From NCBI RefSeq assembly GCF_001650915.1, contig NZ_LXYO01000012.1:1-64000 (forward strand): a DNA stretch of 64,000 nt, given 5' to 3'. Numbering within the stretch: position 1 is the first letter of the stretch; each line of letters begins with the position of its first letter. A model generated the notes under the pieces. It was not told the DNA's origin, ran no database searches, and saw nothing but the letters and a program-made list of their open reading frames with translations. The translations under genes and the position numbers were made by a program. Source of the stretch: Marinobacter sp. EhC06. GTDB taxonomy: Bacteria; Pseudomonadota; Gammaproteobacteria; Pseudomonadales; Oleiphilaceae. This document shows, piece after piece, positions 10,468 through 21,194 of this stretch.

Positions 10468-12933
10468 ATGGCCGCGTTCATCCAGAAACTGTTCAGATCC
10501 CGCAAGACAACCGAGGCAACGCCAAAACAGCGCAAAGCCACCCAGCCAGAGCCTGTCGAACAGGAAGATACCCGGACTGACCGGAGGGAAGAACAGCTCA
10601 AAACACTGGAGAGCGAACCATCCCAGGATGTCCTGGCCAAGCTTGCTATTGAGGGCGTTACCGCGGATATCCGGCAGTCCGCTGCAGGCAGACTGACCGA
10701 CGAAGCGAGCCTGCAGGAAGTGCAGAAACAGGCCAAAGGCCGTGACAAAGGTGTCTACCAGATCGTTAAACTGGCACTTCAGCAGCGGCGCGAAGAACAG
10801 GCCCGACTGGACAGCATTAGCCAGACCATTGCCACCCTGACCCGTCACGCACAGGACCAGGCAAAAAGCGACGACACCAAGCTCTACGAGGCCCGGCTTG
10901 ATGCCCTGCTGAAGCAGTGGACCGACGTGGAAGAGCATGCCACCCCGGAACAGACACAGGCGTTTCTGGAAGCGGTGCACCGCTGCAAGGAGCGCATTGC
11001 AGCCCTGCAGTCCGCCGCGGAGGATGAAAAGCGCCAGGATGAGCAGCGACTGCAACGCCGGGAAACCCTGGACCTGTTGACCCGCACACTGGATGAACTC
11101 AAGGCACAACCGCCAGAGACCCTGCCCTCACTCGCCTCTCTGGATGCTCTGCAGAAGACCCAGGAAAACCGCTGGCTGGAAGCAACCCGCGATACGACAG
11201 TGGAAAAGCAGGAACAGAAATCCTACGAGACCGCCATGCTGGCGCTGCGCAATTATCTCAGTTCTGTCCGTCGGATTACCCAGGACCGGGACACCATCGT
11301 CGAACTCGGCGCTCTGCTTGAAGGCGAAGGCGATCCCACTGACGAGCAGCGCGCCCAGGCCAAGAACCTGGTTGCCGAGATCAACTGGCCGGAAGGCTAC
11401 CCCACCCCCACTCTGCTGGAGCCATTGCGAAAACTGGCCGGCAAGCCCAAGGCACCGACCCAGCCTCGTGTTGACCAGGAGCAGCAGAAATCCCTGGCGA
11501 ATCGGCTCGAAGTCGACCTCAACAAACTGGAAAATGCCCTTGAGGCCAAACAGCTGAAAGAGTCGAAACAGCTGTTCAAAACCGCCCAGCAGCATTTCCG
11601 GGATCTGGATCAACGCCACGCCAAACCCTTCCAGGCCCGGATGCAACTGCTGAACGGGCAACTGAGGGAGCTCTCGGACTGGCAGGGCTTTGCGACCGAG
11701 CCGAAACAGATTGCCCTGTGTGAGCAAATGGAATATCTGGCAGAGCAACCCATGGACCCGGAAGCCAAGGCGGAGCGAATCAAGGAATTGCAGAATGAGT
11801 GGCGCGATCTGGGCGGCTCTTCCGACCGAACGCTCTGGTCCCGCTTCAAGGCTGCCTCCGACAAGGCCTATGAGCCCTGCAAGGCCTACTTTTCTGCGAA
11901 ATCGGGCCTGAAGCAGGCCAATCTGGAGAAGCGGTCCGCCATTTGCGAGCAACTCGAGAGCTTCCTGAACAACGCCGACTGGTCGTCTATCGATTGGAAG
12001 GCCGCAGAGCGCATCCACCAGACCGCCCGCCAGGAGTGGAAGGAAGCCTGGCCGGTGGAATTCCGGGACAATCGTGCTGTTCAGAAACGCTTCGATGAAC
12101 TGCTCAAACGACTGGAAGCGCCACTGGATGAGGAACGCCGGAAAAACGAAACACTGAAACAGGCGATTGTGGAAAAAGCCGAGGCACTGGTTGACCACGA
12201 ACCGCTTCAGGAGGCCATGAATCAGGCCAAGGCCCTTCAAGGGGACTGGCAGGCGATCGGCATTACCCGTCATCGGGAAGACCGCAAAATGTGGCAGGCT
12301 TTCCGGAAGGCCTGCGACCAGATCTTTGCCCGCCGCGATGCCGAACGCACGGAGCAGCAGCAGGCATCGAGAGCCGCCGACGAGTCCGCACAGGCGGGCC
12401 TTCACCAGGCTTCCGGGCTATCCGCCGACAGTGATGAACAGGCAATAACGCCGGCACTGACGATGCTTCGGGAGATCGATGCCTCGGCCCTGTCGAAGGG
12501 CGTCAGAGAACAGGTTCAGCAGGAAAAACAGCGGCTGAACCAGATCCTTTCCACCCTTAAGCTTCGGGCAAAAATGGCGTCCTGGCAGTCTCTGGTGATG
12601 GCCGCCACAACGGGCGAAACCGCCAATGAGTCAGTGCCGAAACACTGGGCCGCGCTGGCACAGACCTCAGACACCAGTGATCCGGTCGAGCTGGTTATCC
12701 GAGCGGAAATTCTTTGCGGTGTCCCCTCCCCCGAGGCGGACCAGCAGCGCCGCATGGAAATCCAGGTCCAGCGCCTCGCCGATGGCATGGGGTCCGCAGA
12801 CAATGACAACGATCAAATGCAGGACGTGGAAACGCTGCTCGCGAACTGGTGTCTGGGCGGAATCGGCAAAGACGCAAATACTGAGCTGGCCGAACGCCTG
12901 AACAAGGCCCTCGCCAACCTGAATCCGGCCTGA
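10468..12933 (+). CDS. DUF349 domain protein, long helical
   Basis: An 821-residue, strongly charged, mostly helical protein with DUF349-type repeats. Recurrent W...R..F......Y spacings are seen, for example WRDLGGSSDRTLWSRFKAA near 450-470 and WQAIGITRHREDRKMWQAF near 590-610. There is no signal peptide or membrane segment, so it should be cytoplasmic. Members occur in many gammaproteobacteria and have no settled function. Long coiled-coil-like stretches (about 60-250) could be mistaken for structural or SMC-like proteins, but no ATPase motifs are present. It is monocistronic, between divergent recX and convergent comFB-like. Confidence 0.8.
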   Translation: MAAFIQKLFRSRKTTEATPKQRKATQPEPVEQEDTRTDRREEQLKTLESEPSQDVLAKLAIEGVTADIRQSAAGRLTDEASLQEVQKQAKGRDKGVYQIVKLALQQRREEQARLDSISQTIATLTRHAQDQAKSDDTKLYEARLDALLKQWTDVEEHATPEQTQAFLEAVHRCKERIAALQSAAEDEKRQDEQRLQRRETLDLLTRTLDELKAQPPETLPSLASLDALQKTQENRWLEATRDTTVEKQEQKSYETAMLALRNYLSSVRRITQDRDTIVELGALLEGEGDPTDEQRAQAKNLVAEINWPEGYPTPTLLEPLRKLAGKPKAPTQPRVDQEQQKSLANRLEVDLNKLENALEAKQLKESKQLFKTAQQHFRDLDQRHAKPFQARMQLLNGQLRELSDWQGFATEPKQIALCEQMEYLAEQPMDPEAKAERIKELQNEWRDLGGSSDRTLWSRFKAASDKAYEPCKAYFSAKSGLKQANLEKRSAICEQLESFLNNADWSSIDWKAAERIHQTARQEWKEAWPVEFRDNRAVQKRFDELLKRLEAPLDEERRKNETLKQAIVEKAEALVDHEPLQEAMNQAKALQGDWQAIGITRHREDRKMWQAFRKACDQIFARRDAERTEQQQASRAADESAQAGLHQASGLSADSDEQAITPALTMLREIDASALSKGVREQVQQEKQRLNQILSTLKLRAKMASWQSLVMAATTGETANESVPKHWAALAQTSDTSDPVELVIRAEILCGVPSPEADQQRRMEIQVQRLADGMGSADNDNDQMQDVETLLANWCLGGIGKDANTELAERLNKALANLNPA

Positions 12934-12946
12934 TTCGCCCCGCGGC

Positions 12947-13210
12947 TTACTCCCGCTGATGCTCTCTGACGAATTCCCTGGCTTCCTTTACGGCGGCCAG
13001 GGACTTCTCTTTCATCCCCTTAAGCTCCTCGTCCGCCAGATAAAACATCATATCGATTGAATGCCGGTAATACCGTGTGGGCAGCCGGTTGAGGGCCACG
13101 CACATCACGTCGGCAAGATAGTCCGCTGTGTCAGACTCCTGCCGCGTTGCCTCAATGGCATCCACCACCAGCCGTTCGTAAAAATTGTCGATCGCATCTC
13201 GCAGAGACAT
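12947..13210 (-). CDS. ComFB-family small protein
   Basis: An 87-residue helical protein of the late-competence ComFB family. The core AIDNFYERLV...YLADVMCVALNRLPTRYYRH is the recognisable part. Despite the name, most proteobacterial members have no shown role in competence, and some relatives are linked to cyclic dinucleotide binding. I assign the family only. The frame is open 29 codons upstream, but the ATG at 13210 has an AGGAGG ribosome-binding site. The gene converges on the DUF349 gene with 13 bases between. Confidence 0.82.
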   Translation of the reverse strand: MSLRDAIDNFYERLVVDAIEATRQESDTADYLADVMCVALNRLPTRYYRHSIDMMFYLADEELKGMKEKSLAAVKEAREFVREHQRE

Positions 13211-13398
13211 GGCTTGCGCCTCCTGAATTCGTCTGCGGTTTCTAACACCATAGAAGCCACCTCTCTCCTTGTCATGGTTCATGAGCAATTTCGCCAATGC
13301 GATTGGCAGCCCGCGTCATTACACCCCGCAACTGCAACCGGCTATGGTTATGTCATCGGTAAATCAATTCCGAAAACAATATGACCAGAGGAAAAGCA

Positions 13399-14607
13399 AT
13401 GACCACCGAGGCGTATATCTTCGATGCAGTCCGCACCCCCAGAGGGCGTGGAAAAAAAGACGGATCACTTCACAGCGTCAAACCCATAACGCTGTTGACG
13501 ACGGTGCTCCATGCGCTGCAGGAGAGGAACAGTCTGGACACCGCCCAGGTGGATGACATTGTGATGGGCTGCGTCACCGCGGTGGGCGATCAGGGTGCGG
13601 ATATCGCCAAGACCGCAGCCCTGGCAGCTGACTGGGACGAAAAAGTGGCTGGCGTCACTCTCAACCGTTTTTGCGCGTCCGGGCTGGAAGCAGTCAACCT
13701 GGCCGCCATGAAAGTACGCTCCGGCTGGGAAGACATGGTGGTTGCCGGTGGCGTGGAAGCCATGTCCCGGGTCCCTATGGGCTCCGACGGCGGTGCCTGG
13801 GCCACAGACCCCGAGACTAACCTGCATACCGGTTTCATGCCCCAGGGTATCGGCGCGGATCTGATTGCCACGCTGGAGGGATTCAGCCGTGAAGACGTCG
13901 ATGGTTTCGCCGTGAAATCCCAGCAGAAAGCGGCCAATGCCTGGGAAAACGGCTACTTTGGCAAATCCATTATTCCGATCACTGACCAGAATGGCGTGGT
14001 GATCCTTGATCGAGATGAGCATGTGCGTGGCAACACCACGTTGGAGAGCCTTGCCGGCCTGAAGCCCTCCTTCCAGATGATGGGCGAGATGGGCTTCGAT
14101 GGTGTCGCCCGGGAGAAATACCACTACGTGGAGAAGATTAACCACGTGCATCACGCCGGTAATTCCTCCGGGATAGTCGATGGTGCCACTGCCGTGCTGA
14201 TCGGTAGCGAGGCCAAGGGTAAGGCCATGGGTCTTACACCGCGCGCCCGCGTTATTGCCACAGCAGTAACCAGCACTGACCCGACCATTATGCTGACCGG
14301 TCCTGCCCCGGCCGCGCGCAAAGCGTTGGAAAAAGCGGGCATGACCGCCGATCAGATTGACCTGTTTGAAGTGAACGAGGCCTTCGCCTCCGTGGTGATG
14401 CGCTTCCAGAGGGAACTCTCGATTCCCGACGAAAAAGTGAACGTGAACGGCGGCGCTATTGCCATGGGCCACCCGCTGGGTGCCACCGGCGCCATGATTC
14501 TTGGCACCCTGCTGGATGAGCTGGAGCGGCGTGAACTGCGCTATGGCCTGGCCACGCTGTGCGTTGGCGGCGGCATGGGCATTGCCACCATCATTGAGCG
14601 CGTCTGA
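13399..14607 (+). CDS. Acetyl-CoA acyltransferase (thiolase)
   Basis: A 402-residue thiolase that performs the last, thiolytic step of fatty acid beta-oxidation, or acetoacetyl-CoA formation. The catalytic set is complete: C92 in [10 protein letters not shown]358 in GHPLGATGA and C388 in CVGGGMG. I start at 13399 because an AGAGGA ribosome-binding site precedes it and the protein then begins [16 protein letters not shown] as in relatives; another ATG lies six codons earlier. It is 29 bases upstream of the multifunctional hydratase/dehydrogenase, forming a two-gene beta-oxidation operon ended by the hairpin at 16807. It may act on medium or long chains; chain length cannot be read. Confidence 0.93.
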   Translation: MTTEAYIFDAVRTPRGRGKKDGSLHSVKPITLLTTVLHALQERNSLDTAQVDDIVMGCVTAVGDQGADIAKTAALAADWDEKVAGVTLNRFCASGLEAVNLAAMKVRSGWEDMVVAGGVEAMSRVPMGSDGGAWATDPETNLHTGFMPQGIGADLIATLEGFSREDVDGFAVKSQQKAANAWENGYFGKSIIPITDQNGVVILDRDEHVRGNTTLESLAGLKPSFQMMGEMGFDGVAREKYHYVEKINHVHHAGNSSGIVDGATAVLIGSEAKGKAMGLTPRARVIATAVTSTDPTIMLTGPAPAARKALEKAGMTADQIDLFEVNEAFASVVMRFQRELSIPDEKVNVNGGAIAMGHPLGATGAMILGTLLDELERRELRYGLATLCVGGGMGIATIIERV

Positions 14608-14636
14608 ACCCGTCCACTTTTCAAGGAGAACCGATT

Positions 14637-16787
14637 ATGAGTGCCATCCGTTACGAACTGGGTTCAGATCAGATCCTGACCCTCACCATCGACATGCCCG
14701 GCCAGTCCGCCAACACCATGAATGCCGCTTTCCGGGACGCCCTCTCGGAAACTGCCGCAAAAGTGAAAGGTGATCTGGACAACATCCGAGGCGTGATCAT
14801 TGCCTCGGCCAAGAAGACCTTTTTTGCCGGCGGCGACCTGAAAGAGCTGCACAGGGTCACCCGGGATGACGCCCAAGCCTTTGAAGATATGGTCAACGGC
14901 CTGAAAGCCCACATGCGCTTCCTGGAAACCACCGGCAAACCCGTGGTTGCTGCTATCAATGGCTCCGCCCTCGGCGGCGGCCTAGAGATCGCCCTGGCCT
15001 GCCACCATCGCATCGCCATTGACGACGACAGCATTCAGCTGGGGCTGCCGGAAGTGACACTGGGCCTGCTGCCCGGTGGTGGCGGCACGCAACGACTGCC
15101 CCGAATGATTGGCCTGGAAGCGGCCTTCCCGTTCCTGATGGAAGGCAAAAAGGTGAATCCCAAAGCCGCCCTCAAGGCCGGCATTGTCGACGAACTGGCC
15201 GATTCTGCCGACGACATGATCAACAAGGCCCGGGCATTCATCGATGCTAACCCCAAATGTCAGCAACCCTGGGACCAGAAAGGCTTCAAGTTTCCTGGCG
15301 GCGCGCCTCACCATCCGGCCATGGCCCAGAAACTGGCCATCGCCCCGGCCATGCTGAAGCAGAAAACCAAAGGCTGTTATCCGGCACCGGAGCGCATCCT
15401 TTCAGCGGCAGTCGAAGGTGCCCAGGTAGATTTCGACAACGGTAGCCTGATCGAGACCCGGTATTTTGCCGAACTGGTGATCGGCCAGGTCGCCAAGAAC
15501 ATGACCGGCACCTTCTGGTTCCAACTGAACGCCATCAAGGCGGGCGGCAGCCGTCCCGATGGCGTTGAGAAAGAAACCTTCCGTAAGGTGGGTGTGCTCG
15601 GCGCCGGTATGATGGGCGCTGGTATCGCCTATTCGACGGCCACGCGCGGCATCGACGTGGTGTTGAAAGACGTCTCGATGGAAAATGCCGAAAAGGGCAA
15701 AAGCTACTCCGAGAAGCTGCTGGCCAAGAAGGTCAGCCGTGGCCGGATGACCGAAGAGCAGAGAGCAGACATCCTGAGCCGCATCAAGGCCACCGATTCC
15801 GCGGACGACCTGGAAGGCTGTGATCTGGTGATCGAGGCGGTGTTCGAGGACAGTGGACTGAAGGCAAAAGTGACCCAGGAAGCAGAGCCCAAGCTGGTGG
15901 CAAACGGGATTTTTGCGTCCAACACCTCAACCATCCCCATTACTCAGCTCGCCGGAGCCTCTGCAAACGCCGAGAACTTCATTGGCCTGCATTTCTTCTC
16001 ACCCGTCGACAAAATGCAACTGGTGGAAATAATCGTTGGCGAAAAAACCTCGGATGAAACCCTGGCGCGCTCGTTTGACTACGTTCAGCAGATCGGAAAG
16101 ATTCCGGTGGTGGTCAACGACAGTCGAGGGTTCTTCACTTCGCGGGTCTTTGGGACCTTCGTCAACGAGGGCATCTGCATGCTTGGTGAAGGTGTTCATC
16201 CAGCGAGCATTGAAAACGCGGGAGTGCTGGCGGGTATGCCCGTCGGGCCACTGGCTATTTCCGACGAAGTCAGCATGACCCTGATGCAACACATCCGGGA
16301 CCAGAGTAGAAAGGATACCGAAGCCGCCGGCGGCACCTGGAATCCCCACCCCGCGGAGGCCGTCATCGATGCGATGGTCAACGAGCATGGCCGCAAGGGC
16401 AAGGCTGCGGGCGCGGGCTTCTACGAGTACCCTGCCAACGGCAAGAAACACCTCTGGCCGGAGCTGGAAACTCTGTTCGTGAATGCGGAGAAGGCAAGAA
16501 CGGTCAAACTGCAGGAGCTGAAAGACCGGATCCTCTTCATTCAGGCCATCGAAACAGTTCGTTGTCTGGAGGAAGGCGTATTGCGAACGGTAGAGGATGC
16601 GAATATCGGCAGTATCTTCGGCATTGGCTACGCGCCCTGGACGGGTGGTGCGATTCAGTTTATCAATCAGTATGGCGTGAGGGCATTCACCGAGCGGGCA
16701 TCCCAGCTCGCCGAGACCTACGGTGAACGCTTTGCACCACCGAAACTCCTGCAGGACAAGGCGGAATCGAACACTCCGTTCGCCTGA
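14637..16787 (+). CDS. Multifunctional enoyl-CoA hydratase / 3-hydroxyacyl-CoA dehydrogenase
   Basis: A 716-residue FadB/FadJ-type alpha subunit. The N-terminal crotonase domain (about 1-190) has the oxyanion-hole motif FAGGDLKEL and ALGGGLEIA. The 3-hydroxyacyl-CoA dehydrogenase domain (from about 315) begins with the NAD-binding GVLGAGMMGAGIA and includes the catalytic histidine segment GLHFFSPVDKM. It works with the upstream thiolase as the trifunctional beta-oxidation complex. A GAACCGATT spacer with AAGGAG gives a good ribosome-binding site. Whether it is the FadB or FadJ counterpart is not decided by sequence, so no symbol is given. Confidence 0.93.
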   Translation: MSAIRYELGSDQILTLTIDMPGQSANTMNAAFRDALSETAAKVKGDLDNIRGVIIASAKKTFFAGGDLKELHRVTRDDAQAFEDMVNGLKAHMRFLETTGKPVVAAINGSALGGGLEIALACHHRIAIDDDSIQLGLPEVTLGLLPGGGGTQRLPRMIGLEAAFPFLMEGKKVNPKAALKAGIVDELADSADDMINKARAFIDANPKCQQPWDQKGFKFPGGAPHHPAMAQKLAIAPAMLKQKTKGCYPAPERILSAAVEGAQVDFDNGSLIETRYFAELVIGQVAKNMTGTFWFQLNAIKAGGSRPDGVEKETFRKVGVLGAGMMGAGIAYSTATRGIDVVLKDVSMENAEKGKSYSEKLLAKKVSRGRMTEEQRADILSRIKATDSADDLEGCDLVIEAVFEDSGLKAKVTQEAEPKLVANGIFASNTSTIPITQLAGASANAENFIGLHFFSPVDKMQLVEIIVGEKTSDETLARSFDYVQQIGKIPVVVNDSRGFFTSRVFGTFVNEGICMLGEGVHPASIENAGVLAGMPVGPLAISDEVSMTLMQHIRDQSRKDTEAAGGTWNPHPAEAVIDAMVNEHGRKGKAAGAGFYEYPANGKKHLWPELETLFVNAEKARTVKLQELKDRILFIQAIETVRCLEEGVLRTVEDANIGSIFGIGYAPWTGGAIQFINQYGVRAFTERASQLAETYGERFAPPKLLQDKAESNTPFA

Positions 16788-16806
16788 TCCATCCTCTGCA
16801 CGTCAA

Positions 16807-16845
16807 CTGTCGGGAGGATTTGGCTATTCTCCCGGCAGTTTCCTT
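16807..16845 (+). terminator. Terminator of the beta-oxidation operon
   Basis: CTGTCGGGAG (16807-16816) pairs with CTCCCGGCAG (16829-16838) with one G.T wobble over a 12-base loop, followed by TTTCCTT. It is 20 bases after the dehydrogenase stop. The remaining 180 bases to prc presumably carry the prc promoter, which I cannot place precisely. Confidence 0.65.
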
Positions 16846-17025
16846 ACACAGGACACTCCTGATCTCCCGGTTACGAACGTGGCGTCTTCATGGACAGATT
16901 GTCACGAACCGATACGCCCTGCCTATGGCATCGGGTGTAGTGCTTGCCTACAATAAATTTAATCAGTCACGGGTAGACACTCCCTCAAAAACCGAGTGGC
17001 TCCCAACACCGTCAGGTAAGCATTT

Positions 17026-19209
17026 ATGACCATCGCGGAAAGAATTATGGCTCGTCGCTCTCCGGCCGGATCTGTTCGGTTCGGGGTGTGCAAGGCAATG
17101 ACTGTGGCATTGCTGCTGTCTGCGCCAATGGGGCTTCACGCCAACGTTGAAACTCCCGCCGTGTATGAGCCAGTTGCACCGACGATTGATCAGGCGCGAG
17201 CCAATATCCTGATCGCCCGTCAGCTGCAGTTCACCCACTTCCGGGACCTCGGAATCAGCGATGAACTCTCCGGAGACGTGTTTGATGCCTATCTGGACTA
17301 TCTGGACGGCCAACGGATCTACCTGTCACAAGACGACATCGCAAAATTCGACAATATCCGGACCCAGTTGGGCTCGGCCCTGAAAACAGGCCAGTTGCAG
17401 CCGGGCTTTGATATCTACAACCTGGTTCAGCAGCGAATTATCGAACGTCTCCAGTTTGCGCTGGAAACCATTGATAACGGCATAGACTCGCTGGATTTCT
17501 CGGCCAAAGAGAGCATTCTGGTCGACCGCTCGGAAGCGGACTGGGAACCCGACGCCAAGGCCCTGGATGATCTTTGGGTAAAACGCATCAAGAACGCAGT
17601 TCTGGCGCAACGCCTGAACGGCGCCGATGACGAGGCCATTGTTGAAACTCTGCGCCGCCGCTATGAAGGCCAGCTCAAGCGCGCCTACCAGGCCCGCAGT
17701 GAAGATGCATTCCAGGCCTACATGAACGCGTTCACCGGCATGTGGGATCCGCACACCTCTTACTTTTCGCCACGCACCTCCGAAAACTTCAACATCAACA
17801 TGAGCCTTTCACTGGAAGGCATTGGTGCCGTCCTTCAGTCAGACAACGAATATACCAAGGTGGTAAGACTGGTACCTGGCGGCCCGGCGTCCAAGCAAGG
17901 CCAGCTTGAACCCGCAGATCGCATTGTCTCGGTGGCACAAGAGGGCGAAAAACCGGTGAATGTCATTGGTTGGCGCCTGGACGAAGTGGTCGATCTTATC
18001 CGTGGGCCGCGAAATTCAACGGTCACACTGGAGGTGATTCCGGCCAATGCCTCTGATGAGACCATTACCGAGACTATCGCCATCAAACGCGACGAGGTAA
18101 AACTCGAGGAACAGAGCGCCAGCAAGGACACCATCCGCCTTGAGCGCGGCGGCAAGGAATACACGATTGGCGTGATCACCATTCCTACTTTCTATGCGGA
18201 CTTCCAGGCCATGCAGGCTGGTGATCCGAACTATAAGAGCACTACCCGGGATGTCCGCAACCTGATTGCGGAACTCGAAGCCGACGGCGTCGACGGCCTG
18301 GTAATGGATCTTCGAAACAATGGTGGTGGTGCGCTGCACGAAGCCAATGATCTGGTTGGCCTGTTTATCGACAAAGGCCCTACGGTTCAGATTCGCAACG
18401 CCAACAACGATGTGCAGGTACTCAATGACGAGGACCCTTCGGTCGCCTATGACGGGCCGCTGGTGGTGCTCACCAATCGCATGAGTGCGTCAGCGTCCGA
18501 AATTTTCGCCGGCGCCATTCAGGACTATGGCCGGGGACTGGTTGTCGGTTCCCAGACCTTTGGCAAGGGCACCGTTCAGGCAGTGCGCCCCCTTAACCAT
18601 GGCCAGCTCAAGATTACCCAGTCCAAATTCTACCGGGTATCCGGCGGCTCCACCCAACACAAAGGGGTTATCCCGGACATCGAGATCCCCTCCCGTATCG
18701 ACAAGACCCGCATTGGTGAAGACGCTCTGGATCACGCCCTGCCCTGGGATCAGATCGAGGCCGTACCGCACACCCGATACTTTGATTTCAGCGGAATCAT
18801 CGATGAGCTTCGCAAGCGGCATGAGGAGCGATTCTCAACCAATCCGGAATTCAGTCTGTTGCAGCAGGAAATCGACTTCCTGACCAAACAGCGCGCCACG
18901 GACAGTGTCAGCCTGAATCTGGAAGAACGTCGCGCCGAGCACGAACAGATCGAACGCACGCGGTTGACTATCGCAAACGCCAGGCGTGAGCTGAAAGGGC
19001 AACCACCGTTCGATTCCCTCGAAGACCTGGAAGACTGGCAGGACCAGCAAGCGGCTGATCTGGATTCCACCGACGAAGAACTGGATTTCGTGATCAGGGA
19101 AGGCGGCCATATCATGGCTGACATGCTGGACCTGGATAACCGTATGGCATCCATCCTGGATCCGCAGCAGTTCGCGGCACAGGCTCCAGCCTCCGCCGCA
19201 ACCCGTTAA
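17026..19209 (+). CDS. prc: Carboxy-terminal processing protease (tail-specific protease)
   Basis: Periplasmic S41 serine protease that trims C-termini and controls peptidoglycan hydrolases. The 727 residues fit the Prc/Tsp family. A signal peptide with core TVALLLSAPMGLHA precedes the mature part. A PDZ domain (about 255-335, GIGAVLQ...VRLVPGGPA) is followed by the protease core with the Ser/Lys dyad (SASASEIFAG and TFGKGTVQ), then the C-terminal DUF3340 helix region. The ATG at 17026 gives a somewhat long n-region; M8 is an alternative. The 3' neighbour is a helix-turn-helix gene 18 bases downstream, perhaps co-transcribed. Confidence 0.94.
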   Translation: MTIAERIMARRSPAGSVRFGVCKAMTVALLLSAPMGLHANVETPAVYEPVAPTIDQARANILIARQLQFTHFRDLGISDELSGDVFDAYLDYLDGQRIYLSQDDIAKFDNIRTQLGSALKTGQLQPGFDIYNLVQQRIIERLQFALETIDNGIDSLDFSAKESILVDRSEADWEPDAKALDDLWVKRIKNAVLAQRLNGADDEAIVETLRRRYEGQLKRAYQARSEDAFQAYMNAFTGMWDPHTSYFSPRTSENFNINMSLSLEGIGAVLQSDNEYTKVVRLVPGGPASKQGQLEPADRIVSVAQEGEKPVNVIGWRLDEVVDLIRGPRNSTVTLEVIPANASDETITETIAIKRDEVKLEEQSASKDTIRLERGGKEYTIGVITIPTFYADFQAMQAGDPNYKSTTRDVRNLIAELEADGVDGLVMDLRNNGGGALHEANDLVGLFIDKGPTVQIRNANNDVQVLNDEDPSVAYDGPLVVLTNRMSASASEIFAGAIQDYGRGLVVGSQTFGKGTVQAVRPLNHGQLKITQSKFYRVSGGSTQHKGVIPDIEIPSRIDKTRIGEDALDHALPWDQIEAVPHTRYFDFSGIIDELRKRHEERFSTNPEFSLLQQEIDFLTKQRATDSVSLNLEERRAEHEQIERTRLTIANARRELKGQPPFDSLEDLEDWQDQQAADLDSTDEELDFVIREGGHIMADMLDLDNRMASILDPQQFAAQAPASAATR

Positions 19210-19227
19210 ACGGAGACCTCCAGCCCC

Positions 19228-20028
19228 ATGACTGCGAAGGATACCAGCGGGCAGGACAGCGGCCAGAAAGCTCGAATGCTCCAGTACATGCTTCTGGATG
19301 CCCTGCACGCCATGCGCTCGCTGGAACAAGTGGAAGGGCTGGAAAAACCGGTAACCCAGGAACGGACGCCAGAGGGACTGATCGACCGCCTGGCCAGCCT
19401 GACCGGCTCGGCGCTCCGGTTTGGGGTCAAAGCCACCGATACGTCGCTCCGGGTTGGTCGGGCTCTGATCAATTCCCAGGATCAACTGCGGGCGATGCTC
19501 ACCGCAGGCCAGTCTCTCAAGGACATCCGGGAAGTGGCCGGGCTGACGTTGTCGGAAATGAGTGAGGCTCTGAACCTGCGGGACAAGTCGGTTCTGGAAG
19601 CCATTGAGAACGGCACGTCCACGCTTTCTTTCGAGCTGATACTACGCCTGGCTGCCCTCATTGCCAGGAACGACCCCATTCCGTTCATCATGCGCACCAC
19701 CCGCAACTACAACCCTGAAGTCTGGCAGATTCTGAACGACTGGGGCGTGGCGAGACTGCCCCTGCAGTTTGAGCGGGAGCGGGAGTTCATCAACATCTTC
19801 CGCCGGCATGACGACGCTCGCACACTCTCGGATGAAGGTTTCCAGAAAGTGCTGGAGTTCACCCGCCAGAGTTTTGAGATGTCCCTACATTTTATTGAGG
19901 AGCAGGAACGGCAGGTGGCCGAACTCAGGGCCACCTACGAGGAAAAGCCCCCCGAAGTGAAAAGATCACCTGACAAGCCTGCCGCCAAAAAGAAACAGCC
20001 GGAGCGCACCCCACCGTCAACCAAATAA
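19228..20028 (+). CDS. XRE-type helix-turn-helix protein
   Basis: A 266-residue cytoplasmic protein with a cro/XRE-like helix-turn-helix at about 90-145 ([20 protein letters not shown] followed by SVLEAIENG). A helical C-terminal part and a lysine/proline-rich tail follow. The N-terminal third ([13 protein letters not shown]...) is found in a family of marine gammaproteobacterial proteins that I cannot name. It follows prc by 18 bases. Its 3' end overlaps the convergent mtnA by 12 bases. It may be a transcription regulator, but no target is visible. Confidence 0.75.
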   Translation: MTAKDTSGQDSGQKARMLQYMLLDALHAMRSLEQVEGLEKPVTQERTPEGLIDRLASLTGSALRFGVKATDTSLRVGRALINSQDQLRAMLTAGQSLKDIREVAGLTLSEMSEALNLRDKSVLEAIENGTSTLSFELILRLAALIARNDPIPFIMRTTRNYNPEVWQILNDWGVARLPLQFEREREFINIFRRHDDARTLSDEGFQKVLEFTRQSFEMSLHFIEEQERQVAELRATYEEKPPEVKRSPDKPAAKKKQPERTPPSTK

Positions 20029-21081
20029 CGCCTGCATACCGGTGATGTTCGGGTTATGCACCACGCCCTTTTCAGTTACGATCGCATCGATCAGGCTGGC
20101 CGGTGTCACGTCAAAGACCGGATTGAACACCTTGACGCCTTCCGGCGCCAACCCAATACCGCGTATCTCCCGGATCTCAATGCCGTCGCGCTCCTCAATG
20201 GGAACATCCGCCCCCGCCGCCATCGCCATGTCCACCGTGCTTGAAGGCGCGACCACCATGAAACCCGCCTTGTGATGACGGGCCAGAACCGCCAGGCTGT
20301 AGGTGCCGATCTTGTTCACCACATCGCCATTGGCGGTGATCCGGTCGGCGCCGACAATCACCCAGCGTACGTCTTTACGGGCCATGATTGCGGCAGCAGC
20401 ACCATCGGCATTCAGTGTGACGGGAATGCCGTCGCGTGAAAGTTCCCAGGCCGTCAACCGGCCACCCTGAAGCCAGGGGCGAGTCTCGTCGGCATAGACT
20501 TCTGCCAGCAGCTTTTCCTCATGGAGACGACGAACAACGCCCAGTGCCGTGCCGTAGCCCCCGGTGGCCAATGCACCGGTATTGCAATGGGTCAGCACCG
20601 AAAACGGTGCCTCTGCTCCGATGAACTCAAGGGCATGGTCCGCCATGGCAAAATTGGCTGCCAAGTCTTCCTCATGAATCGCCTCGGCCTCCCCGGCCAG
20701 GCGTTTTACCGCCTCGTCCAGCGAATGGCACGCGTGAAACACCCGCTCCATGCGCTGCAGCGCCCAGAACAGGTTTACTGCAGTCGGACGTGACGCCGCC
20801 AGCTCGCGAATCGCCTGTTTGATCTCTGCCTTCCAATCGCCGCCACCGGCGTGCCTCGCGGCCAAAGCAACCCCGTAGGCCGCGCTGATGCCGATTGCAG
20901 GAGCGCCCCGAACCACCATATCCCGGATACTCTGCGATACACCGGCCGCTCCTTCCAGCGTTATCCAGTGCTCCTCTCCAGGCAGCAGTCGTTGGTCCAG
21001 CAGCTCAAGACTGCTGCCATGCCACCGTATTGCAACGGTGCCAATGCTGCGTTCGGAAGAGGGTTTCGGGGTTGTTGCCAT
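20017..21081 (-). CDS. mtnA: S-methyl-5-thioribose-1-phosphate isomerase
   Basis: MtnA isomerises methylthioribose-1-P to methylthioribulose-1-P in the methionine salvage pathway. The 354 residues match the family. Conserved blocks are present: [12 protein letters not shown] (about 55-66), [15 protein letters not shown] with the catalytic cysteine (C166), and the [20 protein letters not shown] stretch with the catalytic aspartate. The gene is divergent from an MTA/SAH deaminase, as in Pseudomonas. The other salvage genes (mtnB, mtnC, mtnD) are not in this window. The identification is secure. Confidence 0.95.
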   Translation of the reverse strand: MATTPKPSSERSIGTVAIRWHGSSLELLDQRLLPGEEHWITLEGAAGVSQSIRDMVVRGAPAIGISAAYGVALAARHAGGGDWKAEIKQAIRELAASRPTAVNLFWALQRMERVFHACHSLDEAVKRLAGEAEAIHEEDLAANFAMADHALEFIGAEAPFSVLTHCNTGALATGGYGTALGVVRRLHEEKLLAEVYADETRPWLQGGRLTAWELSRDGIPVTLNADGAAAAIMARKDVRWVIVGADRITANGDVVNKIGTYSLAVLARHHKAGFMVVAPSSTVDMAMAAGADVPIEERDGIEIREIRGIGLAPEGVKVFNPVFDVTPASLIDAIVTEKGVVHNPNITGMQALFG

Positions 21082-21194
21082 AGAAAACTGCTCCGGTTTT
21101 TCAGCGCTGAAAACTGCCAGTATAACGGTTATACTTCCGGGCTACATTTTCAAGGTGCGGCAGGTTCGCACCAAGCGCTGTAAGGCAGGAATGA

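Noticed and set aside
11128..12405. 425-codon open frame opposite the DUF349 gene
   Set aside because: It is fully antisense to a well-formed long gene in GC-rich DNA, shows no family-like content and no ribosome-binding site.
13465..14472. 335-codon open frame opposite the thiolase
   Set aside because: Shadow of the thiolase, whose catalytic residues are complete.
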